Source: Rhizobium sp. CSW-27 | GTDB lineage: Bacteria; Pseudomonadota; Alphaproteobacteria; Rhizobiales; Rhizobiaceae | Length of the DNA: 64,000 nt | Assembly (NCBI RefSeq): GCF_018760785.1 | Contig: NZ_JAHHZO010000003.1 | Coordinates: 372,001 to 436,000 of the forward strand | Reading direction: 5' to 3' | In this document: piece after piece, positions 8,589-17,524 of the stretch | Layout of the letters: each line of letters begins with the position of its first letter | Position numbering within the stretch: position 1 is the first letter of the stretch | Position numbers and translations under genes: made by a program | Notes under the pieces: generated by a model | The model's database searches: none | Told to the model about the DNA's origin: nothing | Seen by the model: the letters and a program-made list of their open reading frames with translations, nothing else

Positions 8589-8620
8589 CGTCACCACAAC
8601 GCAGGAGAGGATGCTTGTTC

Positions 8621-9670
8621 ATGACATACTCAAAGGTATTGAATCGTCGTCAGGTGCTGACCGGTGCGGCCGGGGCCGCCGCCATGGTGGCGCTGGGGCG
8701 CCCGGCGCGGGCCGAAACGGTGGTGCTTCGCTATAATCAGTGGTTCCCGACGGCGCACTGGTCGCAGTCCGGCGGTCTCTACAAATGGTTCGACAAGATC
8801 AAGGAGGTCACCGGCGGCCGGGTGGTTGTCGAACCCTCTGCAAAGCCGCTTGCACCGCCGAACCGCAATTATCAGGCGGTGGTCGATGGCATAGCCGATC
8901 TGGCCTGGGGGCCGCATGGTTATGCACCCGGCGTCTTTCCGCTGAGCGAGATGGTGGAACTGCCTTTCATTACCAAAAATGCTGGCATTTCCTCGTCGGC
9001 TTACTGGCGGCTCTGGAAGGAGAAGCTGGAACCCACCGGCATGCAGAACAATGTCGTGACGCTGGCCATGCATGTCACCGCGGGCGGCAACATCCATATG
9101 AACAACGGCATCATTCGCGCGGCCAGCGATCTGGCCGGAAAGAAGATGCGGGTTCCCACGCCCGTTGTCGGTCGCGTGCTGCAAAAAATGGGCGCGGTTC
9201 CCATCAACGGGTCGCTCGGCGAACTGCGCGAAATGATGTCGCGCGGCATCATCGACGGCACGGCCATCTCATCGGAACTGACGGTCGGCTTCAAGGTCGA
9301 TAAATTCGTCAAGTCGGTCACGGAAGTCCCCGGAGGCATTTTCTCCAGTTCGGCCTTCATCATCGTTTCCAATGCAAAGTGGGCGCAGATTTCGGCCGCC
9401 GACCAGAAGGCCATCCTCGATATCTCGGGCGAGCCGCTGAGCCGCTACATGGGTGATCTCTGGCAGACCTTCGACGATGAGGCCAAGGCTGCCTTCCGTA
9501 AGGAACTGGGCAGCAACTACATCGATGCCTCCCCGGAGTTCATCAAGACACTTCAGACAGAGTTCGAAGGCGAGCAGAAAGCATGGCTGGATGTGGCCAG
9601 CGGCCTTGGCCTCGATGGCAAGGCGGCACTGGATTTCTATCAGGCGCAAATTGCAGCGTTGAGCAATTGA
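8621..9670 (+). CDS. TRAP transporter substrate-binding protein (DctP family)
   Basis: Periplasmic receptor of a tripartite ATP-independent transporter, which imports organic acids with sodium or protons. The 349-residue protein has a signal peptide with twin arginines (NRRQVLTGAAG) ending near GRPARAET, which could be Tat-dependent, then the DctP fold with the characteristic segment MRVPTPVVGRVLQKMGAVP. The ATG at 8621 lies 10 nt after AGGAGAGG. All three TRAP genes follow in order. Its place inside an aromatic degradation operon implies an aromatic carboxylate as ligand, which is inferred. Confidence 0.9.
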   Translation: MTYSKVLNRRQVLTGAAGAAAMVALGRPARAETVVLRYNQWFPTAHWSQSGGLYKWFDKIKEVTGGRVVVEPSAKPLAPPNRNYQAVVDGIADLAWGPHGYAPGVFPLSEMVELPFITKNAGISSSAYWRLWKEKLEPTGMQNNVVTLAMHVTAGGNIHMNNGIIRAASDLAGKKMRVPTPVVGRVLQKMGAVPINGSLGELREMMSRGIIDGTAISSELTVGFKVDKFVKSVTEVPGGIFSSSAFIIVSNAKWAQISAADQKAILDISGEPLSRYMGDLWQTFDDEAKAAFRKELGSNYIDASPEFIKTLQTEFEGEQKAWLDVASGLGLDGKAALDFYQAQIAALSN

Positions 9671-9682
9671 GGGGTGACCGGA

Positions 9683-10177
9683 ATGCGTAACGCCTTCGCC
9701 GCCATTGCTGGCGGCTGTCGCATGGTGACACTGGCCAGCCTGTTGCTGCTGGTGGTGGTCACGGCCATCGATGTCGGCGGGCGGGTGCTGTTCGGCAGCC
9801 CGCTCGGCTTTGCCTACGAGCTGATCGGCGTGCTGCTCGGCCTGTCCGTCTATGCCGGACTGGTCGAGGCAAACCGGACACGACAGCATATCCGGATCGA
9901 CCTCGCCGACGGCCTGCTTGCCCGTCACCCAAGGCTGGACCGGGCCGCGGACCGTCTGGTCTGGCTGTTGGAGTTCGGCTTTTCGCTGCTGCTTGCGGTG
10001 ATGGTCGCGCGTCAGACCATCGTATTATACGGCTATCAGGAGAACTTCATGTTTCTGCCGATGCCGAAGTGGCTGCCGCTGGCAGTCGTCGGCGGCCTGC
10101 TGGTAACCTCTCTGGGGTCCTTCGCGGCGCATCTGGGCGGTGACGCCGTCACCGGAAAGGACGGCGCAACATGCTGA
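9683..10177 (+). CDS. TRAP transporter small permease (DctQ family)
   Basis: Small membrane subunit of the TRAP transporter, about 164 residues with four hydrophobic segments (starting at residues 14-38 and ending near 155). The ATG at 9683 lies 8 nt after GAGGGG; a GTG at 9674 is the alternative start. It ends inside the start of the large permease gene (7-bp overlap), showing translational coupling. Confidence 0.88.
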   Translation: MRNAFAAIAGGCRMVTLASLLLLVVVTAIDVGGRVLFGSPLGFAYELIGVLLGLSVYAGLVEANRTRQHIRIDLADGLLARHPRLDRAADRLVWLLEFGFSLLLAVMVARQTIVLYGYQENFMFLPMPKWLPLAVVGGLLVTSLGSFAAHLGGDAVTGKDGATC

Positions 10178-11463
10178 TCACTCTCTTGAGCTTCATTGCA
10201 CTGGCCGTTCTGCTTTTCCTGCGCACGCCGATTGCGGTTGCCACCGGCCTTGTCGGCGTTGCAGGGCTTGCCGTTCTGCAAGGCTGGACAGCGGCACTTT
10301 CACAGGTTGGCATCATCGCCACCGAGACAGTGTTGACCTACGAGTTTGCGGTCATCCCGCTCTTCATCGTCATGGGTGCCTTCATTGCTCGCTCCGGCAT
10401 TGCGGAAGAACTGTTCAATGCCTGCTACGCGCTGGTCGGGCACTATCGCGGCGGGCTTGCTCTTTCCACCATCATCGCCTGTGGCGGTTTCGGTGCTGTC
10501 TCCGGCTCCAGCCTTGCAACCGCAGCCACCATGTCCGGGATCGCTTATCCGCAGATGAAGCGATACGGCTATGCCGATACACTTTCCACCGGCTCGATTG
10601 CCTCCGGCGGCACGCTGGGCATCCTTATTCCGCCCTCCATCGCGCTGGTGTTTTACGGCATCATGACGGAGACGGATATCGGCGAACTGTTCATGGCGGG
10701 CGTCGTGCCGGGGCTTGTCGGCATTCTGCTCTACTGCGCGGCCATTCTCTATGTCGTCTATCGCGATCCCTCGGCTGGTCCCGCAGGGGCCGGGCTGAGC
10801 TTCAGCCAGCGCCTGCGTGCGCTGGCCGGCATCTGGTCCACCGTCGCGCTGTTCGGTGTGGTCATGGGCGGCATCTATGCGGGTCTTTTCTCGCCGACGG
10901 AAAGTGCCGGTATCGGGGCGGCAGGTGCTCTCTTCATCGCCCTTTTGCGCGGCAAGGCCAGCTTCGAGATGGTCGCTGCGTCGCTGCGCGATGCGATGAA
11001 CACCACCGTTTCGCTGATGATGATCCTGATCGGCTCCTTCATCTTCGCCAATCTGGTGAATGCCGCGCGCCTGCCGCAGGCTCTGGTTGGCTGGGTGGAA
11101 GGTCTGGGCGTCGCGCCGATCGTCGTCATCCTGCTGATCGTTGCCATCTATGTCATCCTCGGTTGCGTGCTGGAATCCATCTCCATGATGCTTTTGACGG
11201 TGCCGGTCTTCTATCCGCTGGTGGCAAGCCTTGGCTACGACCTCATCTGGTTCGGCATCGTCGTTGTGGTCGTGGTGGAAATCAGCCTGATTACACCGCC
11301 CGTCGGGCTCAACGTCTTCGTCCTCAAATCCGTGCTTCCAGAGGTGCGGCTGACGACGATCTTCCGCGGCGTCATGCCATTCGTGATGGCGGATTTCATC
11401 CGGGCGGGGCTCATCATCGGCCTGCCCTCCCTTTCACTCATGCTGCCGGCGCTGATGCGCTGA
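10171..11463 (+). CDS. TRAP transporter large permease (DctM family)
   Basis: Main transport channel of the TRAP system, 430 residues, about twelve hydrophobic segments throughout. Typical DctM stretches are visible: GGFGAVSGSSLATAATMSGIAYPQM, the conserved GGTLGILIPPS loop and LITPPVGLN near the C-terminus. It overlaps the small permease by 7 bp and is followed 16 bp later by the hydrolase gene, so uptake and catabolism are transcribed together. Confidence 0.93.
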   Translation: MLITLLSFIALAVLLFLRTPIAVATGLVGVAGLAVLQGWTAALSQVGIIATETVLTYEFAVIPLFIVMGAFIARSGIAEELFNACYALVGHYRGGLALSTIIACGGFGAVSGSSLATAATMSGIAYPQMKRYGYADTLSTGSIASGGTLGILIPPSIALVFYGIMTETDIGELFMAGVVPGLVGILLYCAAILYVVYRDPSAGPAGAGLSFSQRLRALAGIWSTVALFGVVMGGIYAGLFSPTESAGIGAAGALFIALLRGKASFEMVAASLRDAMNTTVSLMMILIGSFIFANLVNAARLPQALVGWVEGLGVAPIVVILLIVAIYVILGCVLESISMMLLTVPVFYPLVASLGYDLIWFGIVVVVVVEISLITPPVGLNVFVLKSVLPEVRLTTIFRGVMPFVMADFIRAGLIIGLPSLSLMLPALMR

Positions 11464-11479
11464 ACAACGAGGAAAGCTC

Positions 11480-12307
11480 ATGCTTGACAGAACCAACCAC
11501 TCCCTGACCGTGATGGCCGCCGGCCATCGGACCAATGTGCACCGCCAGGGCACCGGACGCCCCGTCGCACTTCTCCATGGTTCCGGAGCCGGTGTCTCGG
11601 CCTGGGCCAACTGGCGCAAGGTCATCGCCCCGCTCTCGCAGGATTTCGATGTCGTTGCACCCGATATTGCAGGCTTTGGTGCCACAGAACTGAAGCCGGA
11701 TACCCAATACAATATCATGCTGTGGGTCGAGCATTTCATCGGTATTCTCGATGCCCTGGAGATTGCGAAAATCTCGATCGTCGGCAATTCCTTCGGCGGT
11801 GCGCTCGGCCTGATGACGGCGATCAACCACCCGGAGCGGATCGACCGGCTGGTGCTGCTCGGCACCCCCTGCGGCCGGTTCCCCATGACCGACGGACTGA
11901 AGGCGCAGGGCGATTTCGACGGCACCATGGAGAGCCTTCGCCACGCGATGAGCTTTTTCCCCTATGACGCTTCGATCCTGACGGAAGACCTGATTGCCGC
12001 CCGCTTCGAGGCCGCCACGCGCGATGGCGCGCTGGAAGCCTTCCGCAAGCTGATGCCGCCGCCAAGCGGCGACAACCCGGAAGTGCGCGGCATTCCGGAA
12101 AAGCTGCTGCGCCAGGTGAAACACAAGACGCTGATCCTGCACGGCCGCGAGGACCGCGTGGTGCCCTATCAGCGGGCGCTCGACATGCATCAGTGGCTGG
12201 AGAACTCCGAACTGCATTCCTTCGGCAAATGCGGCCACTGGGTACAGATCGAGCGCGAGGCGGAATTCATGACATTGGTAACGGCATTCCTGGGAGGAGA
12301 GGCATGA
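11480..12307 (+). CDS. Alpha/beta hydrolase, meta-cleavage product C-C hydrolase type
   Basis: Predicted to hydrolyse the carbon-carbon bond of the ring-fission product, releasing 2-hydroxypenta-2,4-dienoate and a carboxylic acid, as DmpD, BphD and CarC do. The 275-residue protein shows the oxyanion motif HGSGAGVSAW near 33, the nucleophile elbow GNSFGG (Ser104), the acid residue in HGREDRVVP and the terminal histidine in GKCGHWVQIE. It overlaps the next gene by 4 bp and precedes the ring-cleavage dioxygenase genes. The presence of a hydrolase, rather than only a dehydrogenase branch, suggests the substrate carries a side chain. Confidence 0.88.
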   Translation: MLDRTNHSLTVMAAGHRTNVHRQGTGRPVALLHGSGAGVSAWANWRKVIAPLSQDFDVVAPDIAGFGATELKPDTQYNIMLWVEHFIGILDALEIAKISIVGNSFGGALGLMTAINHPERIDRLVLLGTPCGRFPMTDGLKAQGDFDGTMESLRHAMSFFPYDASILTEDLIAARFEAATRDGALEAFRKLMPPPSGDNPEVRGIPEKLLRQVKHKTLILHGREDRVVPYQRALDMHQWLENSELHSFGKCGHWVQIEREAEFMTLVTAFLGGEA

Positions 12308-12561
12308 GCCGTAATTCACTTGAAAAGGTCCTGTATGACCTGTCCACATCCGGCGCCAACAAGAAGGCCTTCAGCGCCGAGCCGGAAAAATTCCTGTCAC
12401 GCTACCAGCTGACGGAGGAAGAACGGGCGCTGATTACCGGCTACAAGGTGCGCGAGATCGCCGATCGCGGCGTCAACACCATGCTGACCTGGGGCTTCTG
12501 GCTGCAAAGCGGCCGGGCCCAGCGTGACTACATGAAAATCATGAAGCGAGAGGAGGCTTGA
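12304..12561 (+). CDS. Extradiol ring-cleavage dioxygenase small subunit (LigA family)
   Basis: An 85-residue helical subunit of a class III extradiol dioxygenase, related to LigA of protocatechuate 4,5-dioxygenase and CarBa of the carbazole pathway. The block FSAEPEKFLSRYQLTEEERALI is characteristic of the family. LigA proteins cover the active site of the catalytic LigB partner. The ATG overlaps the hydrolase stop by 4 bp, and the catalytic subunit follows 3 bp after its stop. Confidence 0.88.
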   Translation: MSRNSLEKVLYDLSTSGANKKAFSAEPEKFLSRYQLTEEERALITGYKVREIADRGVNTMLTWGFWLQSGRAQRDYMKIMKREEA

Positions 12562-12564
12562 GCC

Positions 12565-13395
12565 ATGGCTGAGATCGTCGGCGGTTTCGTCGTTCCCCAT
12601 AACCCGATCATGTTCTACGAACCGGATGCCCCCAGCGCCGCGCAAAAGCAGGTGGTGCTGGATGCCTATGCGGCAACGGCTGCCCGCATCGCGGAGCTGA
12701 AGGCAGACACGGCCATCATCATTGGCTGTGACCACTACATACTCTATGGTACTGAGTGCCTGCCGCGCTATGTCATTTCCACCGGTGAAATGGATGGTCC
12801 GGTGGATCAATTGCCGGGCCTCAAGCGCGCACCGATTGCCTGCCATGCGGAGCTAGGCACGCATATCTGCCGCGAAGGATTCGAGAGCGGCTTTGACTGG
12901 ACCGTCGGGCGTGCCATGGCGGTGGATCATTCGGTGGCCATTCCGCATCATTACATGGTCAAGCCCAATGCCGGCATGAAGTCAGTCGCTGTCATGCTGG
13001 CCTGCGGCGTCGATCCCTATCTGCCGATGAAGCGGGCCTGGGAACTGGGCGAACAGATTGCCGCAGCCGTCAAAAGCTTCCCCGGCAATGAGCGCGTGGT
13101 CGTTATCGGTTCCGGTGGCATTTCGCATCACGTGGGCGATGAGCGTATGGGCGAGGTCAACCCGGATTTCGACGGGCGCGTTCTGGCCGCCATCACTTCC
13201 GGCGACAAGCAGGCCATGCTCGGCTTCACCGATGACATCATCCTTTCGGAAGGCGGCAATGGTGCCATGGAAATCCGCACCTTTGCCTGCGCCATGGCGG
13301 CGGTCGGTGCCGCCGGCGGCAAGGTTGTCGCCTATGAGCCGATCACCGAATGGGTGACCGGCATGGGCTTTGCCGAACTGAAGGCAGCTGCGTGA
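12565..13395 (+). CDS. Extradiol ring-cleavage dioxygenase catalytic subunit (LigB family)
   Basis: Fe(II) class III extradiol dioxygenase that opens a catecholic ring next to its hydroxyl groups. The 276-residue protein has the expected metal ligands by comparison with LigB: His12 (VVPHNP), His57 (GCDHY) and Glu236 (GAMEIRTF), with the acid-base histidine at 188 in GGISHHVG. It pairs with the LigA-like gene directly upstream and ends overlapping the start of the Rieske ferredoxin gene. With the hydrolase next door this arrangement recalls CarBaBb-CarC, but here the initial oxygenase is of the alpha/beta type. Confidence 0.92.
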   Translation: MAEIVGGFVVPHNPIMFYEPDAPSAAQKQVVLDAYAATAARIAELKADTAIIIGCDHYILYGTECLPRYVISTGEMDGPVDQLPGLKRAPIACHAELGTHICREGFESGFDWTVGRAMAVDHSVAIPHHYMVKPNAGMKSVAVMLACGVDPYLPMKRAWELGEQIAAAVKSFPGNERVVVIGSGGISHHVGDERMGEVNPDFDGRVLAAITSGDKQAMLGFTDDIILSEGGNGAMEIRTFACAMAAVGAAGGKVVAYEPITEWVTGMGFAELKAAA

Positions 13396-13724
13396 TGATG
13401 GCGGATGCACTCGACATGGTCCGCATCTGCGACCTTTCCGAGATTGGCGAGGAGATCCTCAAGGTTTCGCTGGAGGGGCACAAGCCCCTCGGCGTCACCT
13501 GTCTCGATGGGATCTATTACGTGTTTCCTGACACTTGTCCGCACGCCAATGAATCGTTGTCGAAAGGCTGGATCGAGGATGGCCGCGTCGTCTGTCCCGT
13601 GCATTTCGCCGAATTCGAACTCGGCAATGGCGCGGTTCACAACGGCCCGTCCGGCTGCGCCAGGCTCACCTTCTACGAATGCGAAGCCCGCATCGACGGG
13701 CTCTACGCCAGACTGACGTCATGA
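13395..13724 (+). CDS. Rieske-type [2Fe-2S] ferredoxin of the ring-hydroxylating dioxygenase
   Basis: Electron carrier between the ferredoxin reductase and the oxygenase. The 109-residue protein carries the Rieske cluster pattern with Cys48 and His50 (CPH) and Cys67 and His70 (CPVH). The ATG at 13395 overlaps the LigB stop; the next codon is also ATG, and a GTG precedes it. The partner reductase is encoded 7 kb away at 21050. It lies just upstream of the oxygenase subunits, as in BphA3-type systems. Confidence 0.9.
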   Translation: MMADALDMVRICDLSEIGEEILKVSLEGHKPLGVTCLDGIYYVFPDTCPHANESLSKGWIEDGRVVCPVHFAEFELGNGAVHNGPSGCARLTFYECEARIDGLYARLTS

Positions 13725-13755
13725 AGCCGAAGGCTGCAAGCAAGGAGCCCATGCC

Positions 13756-15168
13756 ATGTGTGAACACGATCAATGCACCAGCCATGCCGGCCAGAAGCCG
13801 GACATGCGCCCGGTTTATCCGAAGGCCGGCAGCTATCCGCACTTTGCCAAACTCGTCGATACGCAGAAGGCGCAGGTGGATCGCAAGGTCTTCCACGACC
13901 AGGAGATTTACGAGGCGGAGCTGCGCCAGATTTTCGGGCGCGCCTGGCTGTTTCTGGCGCATGAAAGCCAGATCCCGGAGCCGGGCGACTTCCTGCGCAC
14001 CTATATGGGCGAGGATAATGTGATTGTGGTGCGTCAGCGCGACCGCTCCGTCAACGCCTTCCTGAATTCCTGCCCGCATCGCGGCAACCGGGTGTGCATG
14101 GTGGATGCCGGCAAGAAGGCGCGCGGCTTCATCTGCAACTATCACGGCTGGTCCTTCGGCATCGATGGCGGGCTGCGCGGCACCGATGGCAAGGTCTATG
14201 ATTCTGATGCGACCTTCGACAAGGGAAGCATCGGCCTCACGCCGGTTGCCCAGATCGCCTCCTACAAGGGCCTGATCTTCGCCACCTTCGACCCTGATGC
14301 GCCGAGCCTGGAAGAGTTTCTTGGTGATTTCACCTGGTATCTCGATGTGATGCTCGACAATGACGAGGGCGGCACGGAATTCATTGGTGGGGCCATCAAG
14401 TCTGTCATCGACTGCAATTGGAAATTTCCGGCCGAGAACTTCGTCGGCGATATTCTGCACGCCTTCTGGACACACCAGTCCGGTGCGCAGGCCATTCTGG
14501 GCGGCGGCGTGGATCTCGGCGCGCGCTATGACGAGCTCGCCTTCCAGGCCTCCGTCTACGGCCACGGCATCGAGACCAATCTCGACAAGGTGGGCAATAC
14601 CCGCACGCTCGGCTATCCGGAACTGGTGGATTACGTCTTCTCCCGCCAGAAGGCGATGGCCGACAGGTTGGGCGAGGTGCGCGCCCGCATGGTCGGTGCG
14701 GTGTCTTCTGCCACCGTCTTTCCCAATTTCTCCTTCCTGCCCGGTCAGGCGACCTTCCGTGTCTGGCACCCACGCGGGCCGGACAAGATAGAGCTGGTGG
14801 TCTGGACGCTCGTCAACAAGAACATGCCGGAGCACATCAAGGAGCTTTACCGCAAGGGCGTGATGATGACGTTTTCGCCCGCCGGTGTGTTCGAAATGGA
14901 TGACGGCGAGAACTGGGAATATTCCACCCGCGTCAATCAGGGTTTCGTCACCCGCCAGCAGCCGTTGCACTATGCGCTGGGCGTCGGCACGCGCGATGAC
15001 AGCCGCGACCTGCCGGGCATCATCCACAAGGGATCGCTGAACGACGCCAACCAGCGCCTCTTCTATACGCGCTGGGCTGAATTCATGCGTTTTGACAACT
15101 GGCACGACCTGCAGAACGGTGAAACCGCTCCGCCGCAGAGAATGGCCCAACGTCAGGCGGCGGAGTGA
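13756..15168 (+). CDS. Aromatic ring-hydroxylating dioxygenase, large (alpha) subunit
   Basis: Catalytic subunit that inserts both atoms of O2 into an aromatic ring to give a cis-dihydrodiol. The 470-residue protein has a Rieske domain with Cys106/His108 (CPHRG) and Cys127/His130 (CNYHGW), then the mononuclear iron site with the bridging Asp232 and ligands His235 and His240 in GDILHAFWTH. The start at 13756 lies 8 nt after AAGGAG. The first seven residues hold two cysteines and a histidine (MCEHDQC), an unusual extension for this family. The beta subunit follows after 4 bp. The substrate is unknown; a carboxylated aromatic is suggested by the TRAP genes. Confidence 0.93.
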   Translation: MCEHDQCTSHAGQKPDMRPVYPKAGSYPHFAKLVDTQKAQVDRKVFHDQEIYEAELRQIFGRAWLFLAHESQIPEPGDFLRTYMGEDNVIVVRQRDRSVNAFLNSCPHRGNRVCMVDAGKKARGFICNYHGWSFGIDGGLRGTDGKVYDSDATFDKGSIGLTPVAQIASYKGLIFATFDPDAPSLEEFLGDFTWYLDVMLDNDEGGTEFIGGAIKSVIDCNWKFPAENFVGDILHAFWTHQSGAQAILGGGVDLGARYDELAFQASVYGHGIETNLDKVGNTRTLGYPELVDYVFSRQKAMADRLGEVRARMVGAVSSATVFPNFSFLPGQATFRVWHPRGPDKIELVVWTLVNKNMPEHIKELYRKGVMMTFSPAGVFEMDDGENWEYSTRVNQGFVTRQQPLHYALGVGTRDDSRDLPGIIHKGSLNDANQRLFYTRWAEFMRFDNWHDLQNGETAPPQRMAQRQAAE

Positions 15169-15172
15169 GACC

Positions 15173-15721
15173 ATGCTGGATATTGCAAGACCTTTTTCCG
15201 ATTTCACCCGCTATGCCGATGCAGACACCGAACGACAGGTGACGCGCTTCCTTTATGCGGAAGCCCGCACGCTGGACCGTGAAGCCTACGAGGAATGGCT
15301 GGATCGCTTCATCGACAAGGATATCCGCTACTGGATGCCGGACATGGAAACCCGCCGTCGCGACGACCGGCGCGGTGCGTTCTGTTATGGCGAGGCGGCC
15401 TATTTCGACGACAGCTGGGATGAGCTTCATGTCCGCGTGAAGCGTTACAACGAGCCCTCCGCCTGGGCGGATAATCCGGCCACGCGCCACGCCCATCTCA
15501 TCAGCAATATCGAAGTGTTCGAGACGGATGATCCGCAATTGGTAGCCGTCTGCTCTGCCTTCACCAATGTGCGCAACCGCAACGAGACGGACCAGGACAT
15601 CATCCACGGGCGGCGCGAAGACGTGCTTCGACGTCACGGTGACGGCTTCAAGCTTTCACGCCGGCGCATCTTCATCGTGCAGAACGTGCTTCTGTCGAAA
15701 AACCTCAACACCTTCCTGTGA
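15173..15721 (+). CDS. Aromatic ring-hydroxylating dioxygenase, small (beta) subunit
   Basis: Structural subunit of the alpha3-beta3 oxygenase, 182 residues with the cystatin/NTF2-like fold of the family (FLYAEARTLDREAYEEWLDRFIDKDIRYWMP near the N-terminus, HLISNIEVFE in the middle, RRRIFIVQNVLLSKNLNTFL at the end). The ATG at 15173 gives the standard length; the frame is open upstream only inside the alpha gene. It is followed 7 bp later by the dehydrogenase gene. Confidence 0.92.
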   Translation: MLDIARPFSDFTRYADADTERQVTRFLYAEARTLDREAYEEWLDRFIDKDIRYWMPDMETRRRDDRRGAFCYGEAAYFDDSWDELHVRVKRYNEPSAWADNPATRHAHLISNIEVFETDDPQLVAVCSAFTNVRNRNETDQDIIHGRREDVLRRHGDGFKLSRRRIFIVQNVLLSKNLNTFL

Positions 15722-15728
15722 GCGTATC

Positions 15729-16541
15729 ATGACCCGAAGATTGGAAGGTTATGGAGCGATCGTCACCGGCGGTGGCAAGGGGATCGGCCGCGCCGTGGTT
15801 GACCGGTTCGTGGCGGAAGGTACGCGCGTCGGCGTGCTGCTGCGCTCGCAGGCTGACGCGGATTCCCTGAGAGAGCAACACGGCGACGCGGTTCTGCCGG
15901 TGCTGGGCGATGTGCGCAGCTGGGCGGATAATCAACGGCTGGTCACGCAAACCGTCGCAGCATTCGGCAGACTTGACGTGCTGGTGCCGAATGCCGGCGT
16001 CTATGATTTCTCCGACCGGTTCGAGACAATCGCGGGTGAGGATCTGGAAGCCCGCTTCCACGAACTCTTTTCCATCAACGTGCAGGGTTATCTGCTGGCG
16101 GTGCGGGCCGCGCTGGAGCCTCTGCGTGAAGCGCAAGGCTCGGTGATCTTCACGCTGTCCTCCTCCAGCTTCTATCCCGGCGGCGGCGGCGTGCTCTACG
16201 TATCATCGAAGCATGCGCTGGTCGGCACGGTGAAGCAGTTGGCTTTCGAGCTGGCCCCCGACATCCGCATCAATGCGGTTGCACCGGGCGGCACGCGCAC
16301 CAATCTCGGCGGCCTGGATGCCGCCGGCGACGGCCGTTCGCTGGCCGATATTCCCGGCTTTGATGCCATGGTGGCCAAAACCGTGCCGCTCGGCTTCCTG
16401 TCCGAGCCGGAAGACCATGCGAGCCTCTATGTCACGCTCGCCTCCCGCACAGAATCCCGCTTCGTCACGGCCGAAATCATCCGCTCCGATGGCGGCTTGA
16501 TGGTGCGCGGTGGTGGGCGCAAACGAAAGGAAACTGCATGA
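15729..16541 (+). CDS. Short-chain dehydrogenase, probable cis-dihydrodiol dehydrogenase (BphB-like role)
   Basis: Predicted to re-aromatise the dihydrodiol made by the dioxygenase to a catechol, reducing NAD+. The 270-residue SDR has the cofactor loop TGGGKGIG near residue 13, the NAG motif near 88 and the catalytic Tyr157 and Lys161 (YVSSK), with serines around 144-147 for the triad. Position directly after the beta subunit is typical for this role. It overlaps the next gene by 4 bp. The assignment to the diol step is from context. Confidence 0.85.
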   Translation: MTRRLEGYGAIVTGGGKGIGRAVVDRFVAEGTRVGVLLRSQADADSLREQHGDAVLPVLGDVRSWADNQRLVTQTVAAFGRLDVLVPNAGVYDFSDRFETIAGEDLEARFHELFSINVQGYLLAVRAALEPLREAQGSVIFTLSSSSFYPGGGGVLYVSSKHALVGTVKQLAFELAPDIRINAVAPGGTRTNLGGLDAAGDGRSLADIPGFDAMVAKTVPLGFLSEPEDHASLYVTLASRTESRFVTAEIIRSDGGLMVRGGGRKRKETA

Positions 16542-17524
16542 CCTCGACACGAACGGTCATCACGGCTCTTCAGGGCCGCATGCGACTGCCAGTGATCACC
16601 GCCCCGATGTTTCTGGTCTCCGGGCCGGAGCTGGTGATTGCTGCCTGCAAGGCCGGCATCATGGGCGCCATGCCCGGACCCAATGCCCGCACCACGGCTG
16701 ATCTGCGCCAATGGTTCGAAACGATCACCGCCTCGGTCGGACCGGAAGATGGCCCCTGGGCCTTCAACATGATCACCCATACGAGCTATGGCCGCTTCGA
16801 TGAGGAGATCGCGCTCGTCGAGGAGTTCCGGCCGAACATCGTCATCACCGCGCTTGGCGGACCGCATCGCGTGACTGAGACGGTGCATGGCTATGGTGGG
16901 CTGGTGTTTGCCGATGTCAACTCGCCCACCTATGCTCGCAAGGCGGTCGAAAAGGGGGCCGACGGCCTCGTGCTGGTCTGCTCCGGGGCCGGCGGTCACA
17001 CCGGTGAATACGCCATGCTGCCCTTCATCGATGAGGTCCGCAGCTTCTTTGATGGCCCACTGATCGTCGGCGGCGGCATCTCGACTGGGCAGGCGGTGCG
17101 CGCGGTGGAAAATCTCGGCGTCGACTTTGCCTATGTCGGAACACGCTTCCTGGCGGCGCGCGAAACCATGATTTCCGACGAATACCGCCAGATGGTCGTG
17201 GACAGCCGGATGGAAGACCTGATTGCCTCACGCGCCATCACCGGTGCGCTGGGCAACTGGATGAAGGCAAGCGTTGCCCGCGCCGGCATTGCCCTCGATG
17301 ACATGAAAACTGAAACGAAGATCGATTTTTCCGGCGACATGCATTCCGGCTCGAAGGCCTGGAAACATGTGTGGAGCGCCGGCCAGGGCGTCGGCGTCAT
17401 CGAGCATGTCGAAACCGTCTCCGACATCGTGGACCACTTGGCGACAGGCTATCTCGCAGCCGTCGATGGCGAGCGCCATCGCACCCGATTTGCCGAGAAG
17501 AACAGGCAGAGGAAAGCAGCATGA
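16538..17524 (+). CDS. Nitronate monooxygenase (2-nitropropane dioxygenase) family flavoprotein
   Basis: FMN-dependent TIM-barrel protein, 328 residues. Family features are the N-terminal PVITAPMFLVSGPELVIAA, the histidine block GAGGHTG near residue 151, and the phosphate-binding segment GGGISTGQAVRA with YVGTRFLA. Known members oxidise nitronates, but many are uncharacterised and some relatives act as reductases. It overlaps both neighbours by 4 bp (ATGA), so it is made in step with the meta-pathway enzymes. No standard meta pathway includes such an enzyme, which makes its role here open: removal of a nitro group, or a flavin-dependent step on a side chain. Confidence 0.83.
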   Translation: MTSTRTVITALQGRMRLPVITAPMFLVSGPELVIAACKAGIMGAMPGPNARTTADLRQWFETITASVGPEDGPWAFNMITHTSYGRFDEEIALVEEFRPNIVITALGGPHRVTETVHGYGGLVFADVNSPTYARKAVEKGADGLVLVCSGAGGHTGEYAMLPFIDEVRSFFDGPLIVGGGISTGQAVRAVENLGVDFAYVGTRFLAARETMISDEYRQMVVDSRMEDLIASRAITGALGNWMKASVARAGIALDDMKTETKIDFSGDMHSGSKAWKHVWSAGQGVGVIEHVETVSDIVDHLATGYLAAVDGERHRTRFAEKNRQRKAA

